Shown piece by piece: positions 37,411-50,849 of a stretch of DNA of 64,000 nt (positions are counted from its first letter, which is position 1; every line of letters starts with the position of its first letter). Origin of the DNA: Romanomermis culicivorax (lineage: Eukaryota; Nematoda; Enoplea; Mermithida; Mermithidae). Location: NCBI GenBank assembly GCA_963922205.1, contig CAWUHX010000241.1, positions 482,001 through 546,000 on the forward strand, in the 5' to 3' direction. The position numbers and the translations under genes are program-made. Below the pieces are notes generated by a model that saw only the letters and a list, made by a program, of their open reading frames with translations, searched no databases and was not told the DNA's origin.

Positions 37411-38595
37411 TGTCGGATTAAGTGAATTTGGGAGCCATGTCACGTTAATTAAAATTCTGCCCAATCACATTGATGGGAAAACCCATGCCATATTGATAAA
37501 AATATGGCCATGTCACTGCGAGTGACTCCCGTATTTGGTCTCGGGAACCTGACCTGGCTAGTACAGGCTATGGGAAGACCTATGGGGTACTTTGGCGCTG
37601 TTCTGGGGTTCTGCTGTAGAGTAATGGACAAGGACGGTAGGACCCAATTGTAAACTTAAACCCCTTTTTTGGCCCTAACCTAAGAAGTACAAGGGCTCCT
37701 CTAACTGAGGGGAATCTCAAGGGACAACTGACTCAGGAAAGGGTTCCCCAAAATACACCCTCAACAACAATAATCCCCTGAGAAAACTCACCTCGTCCTG
37801 TTCTCAAATATGGTTCCACGCGGGGCGATGGGTCCCTGTTGATCCATGGGTTCATGGGTCTTGGAGAGCGGGAATGGAAGGCGACAGCGATCCAGTTAGG
37901 TCAACAGTTAGTCAACAGTTGTCAAGTTCAACAGTCAACAGTCAGTCAACAGTTAGTTAGGTCGACAGCGCTAAGGGTAATGTAAATAGGTCGGTGGGCG
38001 ACACGAATGATCCACGGGTGGAGTGGCAGGAGGTAACTAGGCGTGAAGGGCAACGGGTAGATTCCTGGGTGAGGGTCGGGCGGCAGACGCAATGGACACA
38101 ATAAACGTATGCAAATTTATTGGTGTGAGGAGTATGGCCGCGGATGCGAATACAACATCAAGTAAACTATATATATAATTCGACGGACACAGACGCGGAG
38201 CTAAAATGCAAGGGAAACTTGGAAGGCCCAAAAATGAGTACCAAAACTAACGAAAGGACCTCATAGACCTACAGCATGCCCTGGGCGGAGCTAACGACGC
38301 CCAAGCTAACTTCTGCAGCGGAAATCGGTGCAGAAGATGCCTATGGTCATATAGACATTTTCCAGTTCGAATATGTTTAGCATTGGGGTGAATTTCACTC
38401 TCCATGCTTAACATGTGAACGTTTTTTGGTGATAAGCAAAACGTTGCTAGTTTTTACTGATAAGAGGTGCACATCAAGCTCCAATTATGGCCATGAGCTC
38501 ATAGAACTTATCTGGCGGAAATTCTAACTAACGGGTTACATACTGTAGTCACATGGGAAACAGAAAAACAACAAAACATAACGGAAATGAAACAC
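37411..38595 (-). mobile_element. LTR-like element, inverted copy
   Basis: On the minus strand it matches the 20,846 element through to a right end in CCGACA at 37,411. The left end is lost where the 196-bp satellite begins near 38,600. A short repeat of GTCAACAGT units interrupts it at 37,900-37,970. Confidence 0.6.
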
Positions 38596-38599
38596 AAAA

Positions 38600-40375
38600 T
38601 TTCGGAAAAAATTGATTTTTTTTTTTAATTTTCGAGGATTTATTTTAAAATTTAGAATTTTTTAAATTTGTTTGAAAAATTTATTTAAATTTTGAGTTTT
38701 TCTGCTCAATTTGTAATTTTTGAAAATTTTCAAAAGTTTATTCTGAAAATTGTCACAAAATTCAGTCCACCGTCAAATTTTTTGCAAAACATTCAAATTT
38801 TTGTATAATTTTGATTTTTTTTAAATTTTCAGAATTTATTTTAAAATTTAGAATTTTTTAAATTTGTTTGGAAAATTTATTTAAATTTTGACTTTTTCTG
38901 CTTAATTTGTAATTTTTGAAAATTTTCAAAAGTTTATTCTAAAAATTGTCACGAAATTCAGTCCAACGTCAAATTTTATGCAAAAAATTCAAATTTTTGT
39001 ATAATTTTGATTTTTTTTAAATTTTCAGAATTTACTTTAAAATTTAGAATTTTTTAAATTTGTTTGGAAAATTTATTTAAATTTTGAGTTTTTCTGCTCA
39101 ATTTGTAATTTTTGAAAATTTTCAAAAGTTTATTCTGAAAATTGTCACCAAATTCAGTCCAACGTCAAATTTTTTGCAAAAAATTCAAATTTTTGTATAA
39201 TTTTGATTTTTTTCAAATTTTAAGAATTTATTTTAAAATTTAGAATTTTTTAAATTTGTTTGAAAAATTTATTTAAATTTTGATTTTTTCTGCTCAATTT
39301 GTAATTTTTGAAAATTTTCAAAAGTTTATTCTGAAAATTGTCACGAAATTCAGTCCAACGTCAAATTTTTTGCAAAAAATTCAAATTTTTGTATAATTTT
39401 GATTTTTTTTAAATTTTCAGAATTTGTTTTTAAAATTTAGAATTTTTTAAATTTGTTCGAAAAATTTATTTAAATTTTGATTTTTTCTGCTTAATTTGTA
39501 ATTTTTGAAAATTTTTAAAAGTTTATTCTGAAAATTGTCACGAAATTCAGTCCAACGTCAAATTTTTTGCAAAAAATTCAAATTATTGTAGAATTTTGAT
39601 TTTTTTTTTGAATTTTCAGAATTTATTTTAAAATTTAGAATTTTTTAAATTTGTTTGAAAAATTTATTTAAATTTTGATTTTTTTCTGCTTAATTCGTAT
39701 TTTTTGAAAATTTTTAAAAGTTTATTCTGAAAATTGTCACGAAATTCAGTCCAACGTCAAATTTTTTGCAAAAAATTCAAATTTTTGTATAATTTTGCAA
39801 ATTTTTCAAACTTTTCGAGGATTTACTTTAAAATTTAGAATTTTTTAAATTTGTTTGAAAAATTTATTTAAATTTTGAGTTTTGCTGCTTAATTTCTAAT
39901 TTTTGAAAATTTTCAAAAGTTTATTCTGAAAATTGTCACGAAATTCAGTCCAACGTCAATTTTTTTGCAAAAAATTCAAATTTTTGTATAATTTTGATTT
40001 TTTTTTCAAATTTTCAGAATTTGTTTTAAAATTTAGAATTTTTTAAATTTGTTTTGAAAATTTACTTAAATTTTGAGTTTTTCTGCTTAATTTGTAATTT
40101 TTGAAAATTTTCAAAAGTTTATTCTGAAAATTGTCACGAAATTCAGTCCAACGTCAATTTTTTTGCAAAAAATTCAAATTTTCGTATAATTTTGATTTTT
40201 TTTTAAATTTTCAGAATTTGTTTTAAAATTTAGAATTTTTTAAATTTGTTTCAAAAATTTACTTAAATTTTGAGTTTTTCTGCTCAATTTGTAATTTTTG
40301 AAAATTTTCAAAAGTTTATTCTAAAAATTGTCACGAAATTCAGTCCAACGTCAAATTTTTTGAAAAATATGCATC
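38600..40375. repeat. 196-199 bp satellite, nine monomers
   Basis: The landmark CAGTCCAACGTC recurs at 38,763, 38,959, 39,155, 39,351, 39,548, 39,747, 39,946, 40,144 and 40,341. Monomers are very similar. No coding content. Confidence 0.9.
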
Positions 40376-42500
40376 GGAACCATCAAGTCTTGCAGTTTTT
40401 GTTCGAAAAAATTTCAAATTTTTGAAATTTTTACTGAAATGTTAAATTTTTCAGTCGAAAAATGTGAAAAATTTTTAAATTTTTAAACGAAATTTTTTTT
40501 ATTTTTTGATAAACACAAGCGAAATTTTTTAAATTTTTACCCAAAATTCCCAAAATTTTGCCAGAAAAATAACAAATCATTGAAATTTTACCGTAAGTTT
40601 TCAAATTTCTAGTAGAAAAATGTGAAATTTTTCCAGCAAATTCTTTAACTCTTGCTTTAGAAAGTGTGGAATTCTATAGATTTTCACAAAACTCTAATTT
40701 TTAATCGAAAAATGTTGAAATTTTTCGCGAAAATTTTCCATTTTTTCGATAGGAAAAAATTAAATCTTTGGAATTTCCGCCTGAAAAATGTGAAATTTCG
40801 TCGAAAAATGTCAAAATCTTATCAATTTAAAAAAAAATTCCGAATTTTCCGCTCGAAAAAATGTGACATTTTTAAAAATTTCCAAAAAAATTTTCGAATT
40901 TTTGCTAGAAAAATTTAGAAATTTTTGAAATTTTGCCCGTAAATTTTCGAATTTGTAGTAGAAAAATGTAAAATTTTTCCAGAAAATTTTTTAATTTTTG
41001 CTGCAGAAAAGTGTGCAATTGTATAAATTTTTACAAAACTTTAATTTTTAACCCAAAAATGTTGAAATTTTTCGCGAAAATTTTCAACTTTTTGAATAGA
41101 AAAAATTAGATTTTTGGAATTTTCCTCCGAAAAATGTGAAATTTCTGAAAATTTTCACGTTTTTTTTTATCGAAAAGTGTTAATTTTTGTCAAAAAATGT
41201 CAAAATGTTGACAATTTAAAAAAAAATTTCGAATTTTCCGCTCGAAAAACATGAAATTTTTAAAATTTTCCAGAAAAATTTTGGAATTTTTGCTAGAAAA
41301 TATCAGAAATTTTCGAAACTTTGCCCGTAAATTTTTGAATTTCTAGTAGAAAAATGTGAAATTTTTCCAGTAAATTTTTCAATTTTTGTTGTAGAAAAGT
41401 GTGCAATTCTACAAATTTTTCAGTAAACTTTAATTTTTTACCGAAAAATGTTGAAATTTTTCGCGAAAATTTTCCATATTTTGATTTAGATCTTTTGAAT
41501 TTTCGTCTGAAAAATCTAAAATTTCTGAAAATTTTCACATTCTCTTTATCGAAAACTGTGAAATTTCGTCGAAAAGTGTCAAAATCTTATCAATTTAAAA
41601 AAAAAAATTCCGAATTTTCCGCTCGAAAAAATGTGACATTTTTAAAAATTTCCAAAAAAATTTTCGAATTTTTGCTAGAAAAATTTAGAAATTTTTGAAA
41701 TTTTGCCCGTAAATTTTCGAATTTGTAGTAGAAAAATGTAAAATTTTTCCAGAAAATTTTTTAATTTTTGCTGCAGAAAAGTGTGCAATTCTATAAATTT
41801 TTTACAAAACTTTAATTTTTAACCGAAAAATGTTGACATTTTCCCAAAATTTTCGATTTTTGATTAAAAAATGAGATTTTTGGTGTGTTTCTTCGAAAAA
41901 TGTGAAATTGCTGAAAATTTTCACGTTTTTTTTTTTTTATCGAAAAGTGTTAATTTTTGTCGAAAAATGTCAAAATGTTGAAATTTTGTCGAAAATCGTC
42001 AAATTTTAAGCTTTGAATTCGCTAAAAGTTTCAAAATTTTGAAAAAAAATCGCTAAAATCTACAATTTTGTAACATTTTTCATAGATTAAAGAAAAAAAT
42101 TCAAAATTTCGAGGTTAAATTTTAGTTAAAGTTTCAAATTTTTGGGGAAAACTGATTTTTTAAAGGAAAAAATCAAGAAAATTAATTTTGAAAATCAAGG
42201 ATTTGGTGAATTTTTCTGAAAAGTTTTCCAAAATTTTGAGGTTCAAATTTGTATTAAAAAAAATTAAATTTGTGGGAAAAAAATTAAATTTTTAAAAGAA
42301 ATTCGGTAAAAATACAACAATTTCAGAAACTTTTTGCAATTTTTTCAAGAAATTCTTCAAAATTCTAAGATTTAAATTTGCTGAAATTTTGAAAAAAAAA
42401 TCGCCAAAAATCCATAATTTTGATTTTTCGGAATTTTGTTAAAATTTTTTTAAAATTCCAGGGTTCAAATTTAATAAAAATTTCAGTTTTTGGGCGGAAA
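40376..42500. repeat. AT-rich repeat with about 390-bp units, then degenerate
   Basis: The landmark TTCCGAATTTTCCGCTCG recurs near 40,835, 41,225 and 41,610. Beyond 41,960 similar GAAAAATGTGAAATTT words continue without clear period. Confidence 0.65.
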
Positions 42501-42529
42501 ACTAATGTGGGATGACTACTACTGTAAGT

Positions 42530-42885
42530 ACATCCCCGACATCCACAGTGCACAAGAGCCACTAAGGTCACTATAGCCACCAGAGTCCACTGGAGCCACT
42601 ATAGCCACCAGGTTCACTAGAGACGCAGGGTCCACAAGAGCCACTGGAGTCACTATTGCCACCATAGTTCACTAGAACCCCTATAGCCACCAAGGTCAAC
42701 TAGAGCCACTGAGGTCACTATAGCCACCATGGTGCGCAAAAGCCGCTGAGGTCACCATAGCCACCAAAATGCACAAGAGCCACTGAGGTCCCTATAGCCA
42801 CCATAGTTACCTCGAACCCCTATAGTCACCAGGGTGCACTAGAGCCACTGAGGTCACTATAGCCACCACGATGCACATTATTTAC
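42530..42885. repeat. CACTATAGCCACCA minisatellite
   Basis: About nine imperfect units of 28-37 bp with core CTATAGCCACCA and GAGCCACTGAGGT, much richer in GC than the surroundings. Confidence 0.8.
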
Positions 42886-43578
42886 ACTATTAAAGTCCTG
42901 ATTTTAGAAATAAACTTTCGAAGGTTCCTGAAAGAACATCGAGCAACGTTTTCGATTGCCTGGCTAATTTCGGGAATTTTCATCCATAGATTTCGAAGAA
43001 AAAAAAGAAATCGACATTGAAAATTTCACTTTTCTTGACATATAGTATCTTTTCTATTTTCTATATTTTGCGCTAAAAAATTGAAACTTGATGATCAGCA
43101 TCTGAAAGCGACAGCTTGAGTGACCAAAGTAAAAAACGTCGATATAATTTTTGTAGATTTTATGTAAAGATTTGCAAGTTTGTCTGTGTATAATCGTGAA
43201 TCGATCGAGTAATGATGTACTGTATCTACAATTTGCACCGAAATGCCGCCAATTTTATGGTTTCTAAAAAATTCGTTTTACTCCATTTCTAACAATTCCC
43301 GAAGTTTCTTTAAAACGATAATTGTACATTTTTTACTCAAAATTAATGCCAGGCAGAAGCCGCAGTCCAAAATTAGGTAAAATGAATGGGTAAAAAATCG
43401 CCCATTTTGGGCGAAAAATTCGGAAAATGCGAAAAAAATTTGGGCTCTTTCGTCGAATGATGGAAAAAATTTGGATTTCAGCGTAGAAAAATCCATTTTT
43501 TTTATGCAAGCGTGGAAATCTCGGAATTTTTCAGCGCAGATTTGGGTCGCTGAATTTTTCCGTAAAAGGTGTCTTTAC
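42886..43578. other. Low-repeat stretch upstream of the third MITE
   Basis: One of the few non-repetitive stretches before the SNRNP27 exons. It could hold its promoter or first exon, but I found no ATG exon encoding an RS start. Confidence 0.3.
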
Positions 43579-43586
43579 CAAACTTT

Positions 43587-43785
43587 CATAACCTGTACTT
43601 GAGGCGGGGGTTGGGGGGGGGGGCCAACCATGTACCCAACATCACCCAACCCCCCCCCAGTTTGGAAAAATTTAAAAAAATTTGCAAAAAAGTGTGTTTT
43701 TTTTGGCCTTTTTGGGGAAAAATTTCGACTTTTTTCGACCCCCCCCCCCCCCCGCCCCCAACTGGACGGAGGTCTTACAGATATG
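43587..43785 (-). mobile_element. G-rich MITE, hAT-like, copy 3, independent insertion
   Basis: Same element in inverse orientation. Termini are CATAACCTGTACTT and TCTTACAGATATG, slightly degenerate. Flanking direct repeats CAAACTTT at 43,579-43,586 and 43,786-43,793 are a different 8-bp target duplication, so this is a separate transposition event. Confidence 0.85.
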
Positions 43786-43793
43786 CAAACTTT

Positions 43794-46443
43794 CTAAATA
43801 ATTGAACCACAAAAAAAACCTCTAAATACCATAGAAAACCTAAAAAAACCATTAAAAACAAAAAACCCGCTCGAAAAATGAAAAAAAACCAAAAAGTCGA
43901 ATTTTCAAACGTTTGGTTTTTGCCTAACCCTGGTTTTTCCAGTTTTGCCGACGCAAGCCATTTTTCCGCTTGAAAATGGTCATAAATCCTTAATTTAAGT
44001 GTTTTTGACCTTATTCAGGAACATTAATGCTATTCTCGTTGCCGTTTATTTCGTATAAAAATTTAAATTTTCGAATTTGTGATTGATTTTTCAAATTTTC
44101 TCCGAAAATTTTTAATTTTTTTGGAGAAATGTGATATTTTCAATTTTTTTTGTCAAAAAATGAGAAGTTTCTGAAGTTTTTTCCTCTTAAAATTTGTAAT
44201 TTTTGCTAGAAAAATGCGAAATTTTCCCTAAACTTTTTTGCCTCTTTGCTCGAAAAATGTGAATTTTTCGCGGACATGATTTCACTACTCGCTCCAGAAA
44301 TGTTATTTTTTAGCCGAAAAAATGCGAAATTGTTGAAAATTTCCACAAAATTTTACAATTTCTAACTGAAAAATGTTGAAATTTTCAATCTTCTGGTCGA
44401 AAATTTTTGCAAAAAATTGCGGAAAATTGTCAGCTTTTCTTTTGCTTCAAAATTTTGGATTTTTTGGTCGAAAAATAATTTTCGAAAATTTTCGATTTTT
44501 TTGCTAAAAAATGTGAAATTTTGCCAGAAAAATAAGAAATTATTGAAATTTTGCCCCTAAGTTTTCTAATTTCTGGTAGAAAAATCCGAAATTTTTAAAT
44601 TTTTGATGTAGAAGAGTGTGAAATTCGAGAAATTTTTCTCAAAACTTTAATTTTTAACTGAAAAATGTTGAAATTTTTGGCAAAAAATTTTGATTTTTTG
44701 GTTTAAAAATTTGATTTTTAAAATTTTTTTCCCAAAAATGTGAAATTTCTGAAAATTTTAACTTTTTTTATCGAAAACTCAATTTTTGTCGGAAAATGTT
44801 GAAATTTTGCCGAGAAAAATTTCAATTTTTAGTCGAAAAATAGGAAATTTTTGCAATTTTTCTTGTGAAATTGCTGAAATTTTGCATTTTTTGCTCGAAA
44901 TTTGTGAAATTTTTGCAATTTATTCTTGAAAAATGTGAAGTCGTTGAAATTCTACCGGAAATTCTCAAATTCGTTAAAATTTTCAAAAAAATTGGCGAAA
45001 AATCTACAATTTTGCAAATTTTTTTCTTAATTTAAAAAAATCAAAATTTCAAGGTTCAATTTTAGTAAAAATTGCAAATTTTGGTAAAAAACTGATCTTT
45101 TGAATAAAAAATTAAGAAAATTAATTAAAAATTGAGGATTTTGTGAAATTTTTAGGAAAAAAACTAAATTTAAAAAAAACCGTCAAAGATACAGTATTTT
45201 GTGAATCTAATTTAGGAAAAAATCTAAATTACTTCGAGAAAAATTCACAAAAATTTTTTTAAAATCCAAAATTTTTGAAATTTTTTCAAAAATTTTCCAA
45301 AATTCTAAGGTTCGAATTCGCTAAAATTTTGAAAAAAGTCGCTAAAAATCCAGAATTTTGTAACATTTTTCGCATATTTGTTAAAATATTTTGAAAATTC
45401 CAGGGTTCAATCCAAAAAAAAATTCAGATTTTAGGCGAAAAACTAAATATTTTTGAGAAAAAAATCAAGAAAACTCGTTAAAAATTGAGGATTTTGCGAA
45501 ATTTTTTGCCATTTTTTAAAGAAATTTTGCGAAATTTTGAAGTTCAAATTTGTTCAAAGTTTCAGATTTTGGGTAAAAACTGAATTTTTTTAGAAAAAGT
45601 CATCAAAATTAAAAATTAAGAAAAAAATTCCCGAATTTTTTTGAGAAAATTTTTAAAATTTTGAGGTTCAAATTTGTTCAAAGTTGCTAATTTCGAGGTA
45701 AAAACTGTTTTTTTTTGCGAAAAATTAAAAAATTCGCCAAAAATTTGGACTTTTGTAAAAACTTTCGCAACTTTTCGAGAAACTTTTTAAAATTTTAAGG
45801 TTCAAATTCGGTAAAAAAAAATCAAATTTTGAAAAAAATCGTGAAAATTCGCTGAAAGTTCAAAATTTTGTGAAACTTTTTGCTAGTTTTTCAATAAATC
45901 TCCAATGGAATTTGGTACAAGTTTTGAATTTTGGTAAAAAACAATTTTTTTTTTGATAAAAATTCATCAAAATTCGCCGAAAATTCAGAATTTTGTAGAA
46001 CTTTCGGCAATTTTTCACAATTTTTCCTGAATTTTAAGGTTTAAATTTGTTAAAAATTTCAAATTAAAAAGAAGACAAAAAATTCGGCTGAAAAAAGAAA
46101 AAATTAAACAATTTAGCCAAAATCCTTTATTTATGTTCAAAAATGCTTTATTTATAATTTTCTGAGCTTAATTAATCGATTCAATAATAATTAAATTTTT
46201 ATCCAAAAATTTACTCTTTGGTTAAAATATGCATAAAAATTTGTGATTTTTAAAATTTCAATTTTGAATTTTTAGCTCAAATTTAGGAAAAAAATAGAAA
46301 ATTTGCGTATAAAATATAAAAATATTAAAAATTAGCGTTTAAAAATCTGAATTTTTAGGTTTTTAATTGAAAATTGAGTTGTTTTTTTAAAACTTTTTGA
46401 TGGAAAAAATCAGTTTTTTAATGATTTTCCCTTGTTTTTCTAG
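43794..46443. repeat. AT-rich degenerate repeat, no gene seen
   Basis: GAAAAATTT and AAAATTTTGAGGTTCAAATT words repeat irregularly. Open frames are short and biased. Confidence 0.5.
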
Positions 46444-48780
46444 TCGAACGTCGACGTTCCAGATCAAAATCGCGAGATCGTCGTCGTAAAAAGTAAGAAA
46501 AAGGTCGATTTTTTCGCATAAAAAAGATTATTCTCGTCGTAAAACTTACATTTTTAATTTTTTTTTTGAATTTGTTTTACAATTTACATTTTTTCAAAAA
46601 TTTTTTACAATTTACATTTGTTTAATTTTTTTTACAATTTTACAATTTTTTTCAAATTTTTTTACAATTTAATTTTTTTTTAATTTTTTACAATTTAGTT
46701 TTTTTAAATTTTTTTACGATGTGCATTTTAAAATTTTTTTACAATTTACATTTTTTCAAAATTTTTTTACAATTTACATTTGTTTAATTTTTTTACAATT
46801 TACAATTTTTTCAAATTTTTTTACAATTTAGTTTTTTTAAATTTTTTTATAATTTAGTTTTTTTTTAATTTTTTTACAATTTAGTTTTTTTTAATTTTTT
46901 ACAATTTAGTTTTTTTAAATTTTTTTACAATGTGCATTTTAAAATTTTTTTTACAATTTACATTTTTTCAAAATTTTTACAATTTACATTTGTTTAATTT
47001 TTTTACAATTTACAATTTTTTCAAATTTTTTTACAATTTAGTTTTTTTAAATTTTTTTACATTTAGTTTTTTTTAAATTTTTTTACAATTTAGTTTTTTT
47101 AAATTTTTTTACAATTTAGTTTTTTTAAATTTTTTTACAATGTGCATTTTAAAATTTTTTTTACAATTTACATTTTTTCAAAATTTTTTACAATTTACAA
47201 TTTTTTCAAATTCTTTTTACAATTTAGTTTTTTTAATTTCTTTACAATTTAGTTTTTTTCAATCTTTTTACAATGTGCATAAAATTTTTTTACAATTTAC
47301 ATTTTTTCAAATTTTTTTACAAATTAGCTTTTTCAGATTTTTTTACAATTTAGTTTTTTAAATTTTGTTACAATGTGCATTTTAAAATTTTTTTTACAAT
47401 TTACATTTTTTCAAAATTTTTTTGCAATTTACATTTGTTTAATTTTTTTCAATTTACAATGTTTTTCAAATTTTTTTACAATTTCGTTTTTTTAAATTTT
47501 TTTACAATGTGCATTTCAAATTTTTTTACAATTTCGTTTTTTTTAATTTTTTTACAATTTAGTTTTTTTTAATTTTTTTACAATTTAGTTTTTTTCAATT
47601 TTTTCACAATTTAGTTTTTTTCAATTTTTTTACAATGTGCATTTTAAATTTTTTTACAATTTACATTTTTTCAAAATTTTTTTACAATTTACATTTTTTC
47701 AAAATTTTTTTACAATTTACATTTTTTCAAAATTTTTTTACAATTTAGTTTTTTTAAATTTTTTTACAATGTGCATTTTAAATTGTTTTACAATTTAGTT
47801 TTTTGAATTTTTTTACAATTTAGTTTTTTTCAATTTTTTTACAATGTGCATTTTAAATTTTTTTACAATTTACATTTTTTCAATATTTTTTTACAATTTA
47901 CATTTTTTCAAAATTTTTTTACAATTTACATTTTTTCAAAATTTTTTTACAATTTACATTTTTTCAAAATTTTTTTACAATTTAGTTTTTTTAAATTTTT
48001 TTACAATGTGCATTTTAAATTGTTTTACAATTTAGTTTTTTGAATTTTTTTACAATTTATATTTGTTTAATTTTTTTCAATTTACAATGTTTTTCAAATT
48101 TTTTTACAATATCGTTTTTTAAAATTTTTTTACAATGTGCATTTTAAAATTTTTTTTACAATTTACATTTTTTCAAAATTTTTTTACAATTTACATTTGT
48201 TTAATTTTTTTACAATGTAGTTTTTTTTTTAATTTTTTTACAATTTAGTTTTTTTAAATTTTTTTACAATTTGCATTTTAAAATTTTTTTACAATTTACA
48301 TTTTTTCAAAATTTTTTCACAGTTCAAATTTGTTTAATTTTTTTACAATTTACAATTTTTTCAAATTTTTTACAATTTAGTTTTTTTTTAATTTTTTTAC
48401 AATTTAAATTTTTTCCCGAAATTTTTGAAGATCCAAGTCTCGTTCGCCCCGAGATCGTAGCGTTTTGACGAATCGCAGCGATCGAAAATCCGAACGTTCG
48501 TCGACGCGTCGCGGCGATTTTTCTCGACGTAGTCGTTCAAGGTAATTTAATGTTCATTAATTAATTATGATTATTGATCATTAACAAAAATATTTTATTA
48601 ATTATTATAATTTTTAATTATTGTCAATTAAGAAAAAATTTAATTAATTATCATTATTTTTAATCATTAATTAAATTTTTTACATATTATTATTATTCAT
48701 TAGCAAAAATAGTTAATAATTTAAGTAACAGAAAAGTTTATTGATTATATTAATTATTATTATTATTATTATTATTATTA

Positions 48781-48811
<31 letters not shown>

Positions 48812-50797
48812 CATTATTCATTAGCAAAAATAATTACTAATTTTAGTAACAAAAAAGTTTATTAATTATAATAATTATTATTATTCTTATGATTAGTATT
48901 ATTATCATAAATTATTGATAAAAGATGTTTATTTATTGTTATTTTATTAATTATGATTTTATTAATTACTGTTATTATTTATCTTTATTATTTTATTAAT
49001 TACTGTATTAATAATTGGTTTATTATTTATTCTTATCATGATTATTGTTATTATTAATCATTGATTATAATGTTTATATAGTTTCTTAATTGTTCTTATC
49101 ATTAATTATTGGTTTATTAATTACTATTGTTATTTATAATAATTAACTATAGTGTTTATTCACTATTATTATCATAAATTATTGACAGATGCTTATTTAT
49201 TGTTATTATTATTAATTATTACTCTATTAATTACTGTTACTATTACTTATTAGTCTGTTAATTACTGGTATTATTAATAATTAGTTTGTTTGTTAATTAC
49301 TCTTATTATTAATTATTTTTGGTAGTTACTGCTACTATTAACCATTAGTTTATTAATTATTGTCATCATTAATTATTACTTTATTAATCACTGTTATTAT
49401 TAATTATTATTTTTTAATTACTGTGATTATTAGTGATTAATTTATTAGTTACTGTTATAATTAATTATTAGCTTATTAATCATTTCTATTATCATTATTA
49501 TCAATCATTAACTATAATGTTTATTCATAATTATTAGCATGACAGTAGATGTTTATTTATTTTTGTTATTAATTATTAGTTTATCATTTACTGTTATCAT
49601 TAATTATTATTTTATTTATTTTTGTTATTATTATTATTATCAATTAATCATTAACTATAATGTTTATTCACTATTATTATCATAAATTATTAACACGAGA
49701 TGTTTATTTATTGTTATTGTAATTAATTACTACTCTATTAATTACTGTTATTTTTAATTATTAGTTTATTAATTACTGTTGATATTAATACTAGTTTGCT
49801 AATTACTCTTATTATTAATTATTGAATTGTTGGTTAGTCTTATTTATTAGGTTGTTAATTACTGTTAATATCAATCATTATCTTTTCAATTACTGTTATT
49901 ATTAATCATTAGTCTATTAATTATTGTTATGATTAATTATTACTTTATTAATGTTATTATTAATTATTAGTGTACTAATTACTGTTATTATTAATTATTA
50001 CTTTATTAATGTTATTATTACTCGTTAGTTTATTGATTATTCTTATCACTAATTATTAGTTTATCAATTATTGTTATCATTAATTATTACTTTATTAATG
50101 TTATTATTAATTATTAGTGTACTAAATACTGTTATTAATTATTAGTGTACTAAATACTGTTATTATTAATTATTACTTTATTAATGTTATTATTAATCGT
50201 TAGTTTATTGATTATTCTTATCACTAATTATTAGTTTATTAATTATTGTTATCATTAATTATTAGTTTATTAATTAATATTATTTCGATTAAAATATCGC
50301 TTTTTTTCCTTCAGATCTCGCGATAGAAAATCGCGGCGTAGTCGTAGTCGAGAAAAACGCGAAAAATCCAAAAAAGGTTTGAAAATTAATACAAATTTAA
50401 CTAAAAATTTGCATATTTTTTCAAAAAAAATTTAGATTCCGCCGCCAATAATAAACAAATGGACGACGATTTATTAAACATTCCCGTACCGGAAGACGAA
50501 GAAACGATGAAAAAATTGTTGGGTTTCGGTTCGTTCGATAGTACGAAAGTGAGGAAAATTTTTTAATTAATTAATTAATTTTTTAATTAATTAATTAATT
50601 TTTTAATTAATTAATCAATTTTTTTAATTAATTAATTTTTTGAATAAAATTTAATTAAAAAATTTGGCAATTTTTTTAAGGGTAAACACGTCCAAGGAAA
50701 TGACGTTTACGTTGCTGGAGTTCATAAACCGCGAAAATATAGGCAATATATGAACAGGAGGGGCGGTTTTAATCGACCATTGGACGCTATTATGTGA
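46444..50797 (+). CDS. snrp-27: U4/U6.U5 tri-snRNP 27 kDa protein (SNRNP27 / snrp-27), 5' exon not found
   Basis: Five exons join in phase: 46444-46492, 48431-48541, 50315-50376, 50436-50548 and 50681-50797, giving 149 aa, close to the about 155 aa of the human protein. The first three encode an arginine-serine region ([26 protein letters not shown]). The last two encode the diagnostic C-terminus: acidic linker, [13 protein letters not shown], then [17 protein letters not shown] followed by AIM and TGA. SNRNP27 is a nuclear component of the U4/U6.U5 tri-snRNP; a change of the Met in QYMNR alters 5' splice-site choice in C. elegans. Acceptors include TTTTTCTAG|TC, TTTGAAG|AT, CCTTCAG|AT, AATTTAG|AT and TTTTTAAG|GG; donors include GTAAGA, GTAATT, GTTTGA (weak) and GTGAGG. 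The first exon seen begins in phase 1 (needs one base before TC), so a start-codon exon must lie upstream; I could not locate it. Two introns of 1.9 and 1.8 kb consist of simple repeats; the others are 59 and 132 bp. Confidence 0.9.
46550..48415 (+). repeat. TTTTTTTACAATTTAG minisatellite in SNRNP27 intron
   Basis: Units of about 25-35 bp with core TTTTTTTACAATTTA followed by GTTTTTT, CATTTTTTC or AATGTGCATTTT. Fills nearly the whole 1,938-bp intron. Confidence 0.85.
48560..50290. repeat. ATTATTAATTATTAG low-complexity repeat in SNRNP27 intron
   Basis: Almost pure A/T (ATTATTATT, TTAATTACTGTTATTATT) across the 1,773-bp intron; larger blocks recur, for example 49,960-50,030 and 50,150-50,220. 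Confidence 0.8.
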
Positions 50798-50849
50798 AAT
50801 TTTTTAAAGTTAATGTACAGATTTTCTAGTAAAAAACGATTTTTTTTCC

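Noticed and set aside
46550..48470. CRISPR-like regular repeats
   Set aside because: Units are contiguous simple sequence without unique spacers, and the genome is eukaryotic.
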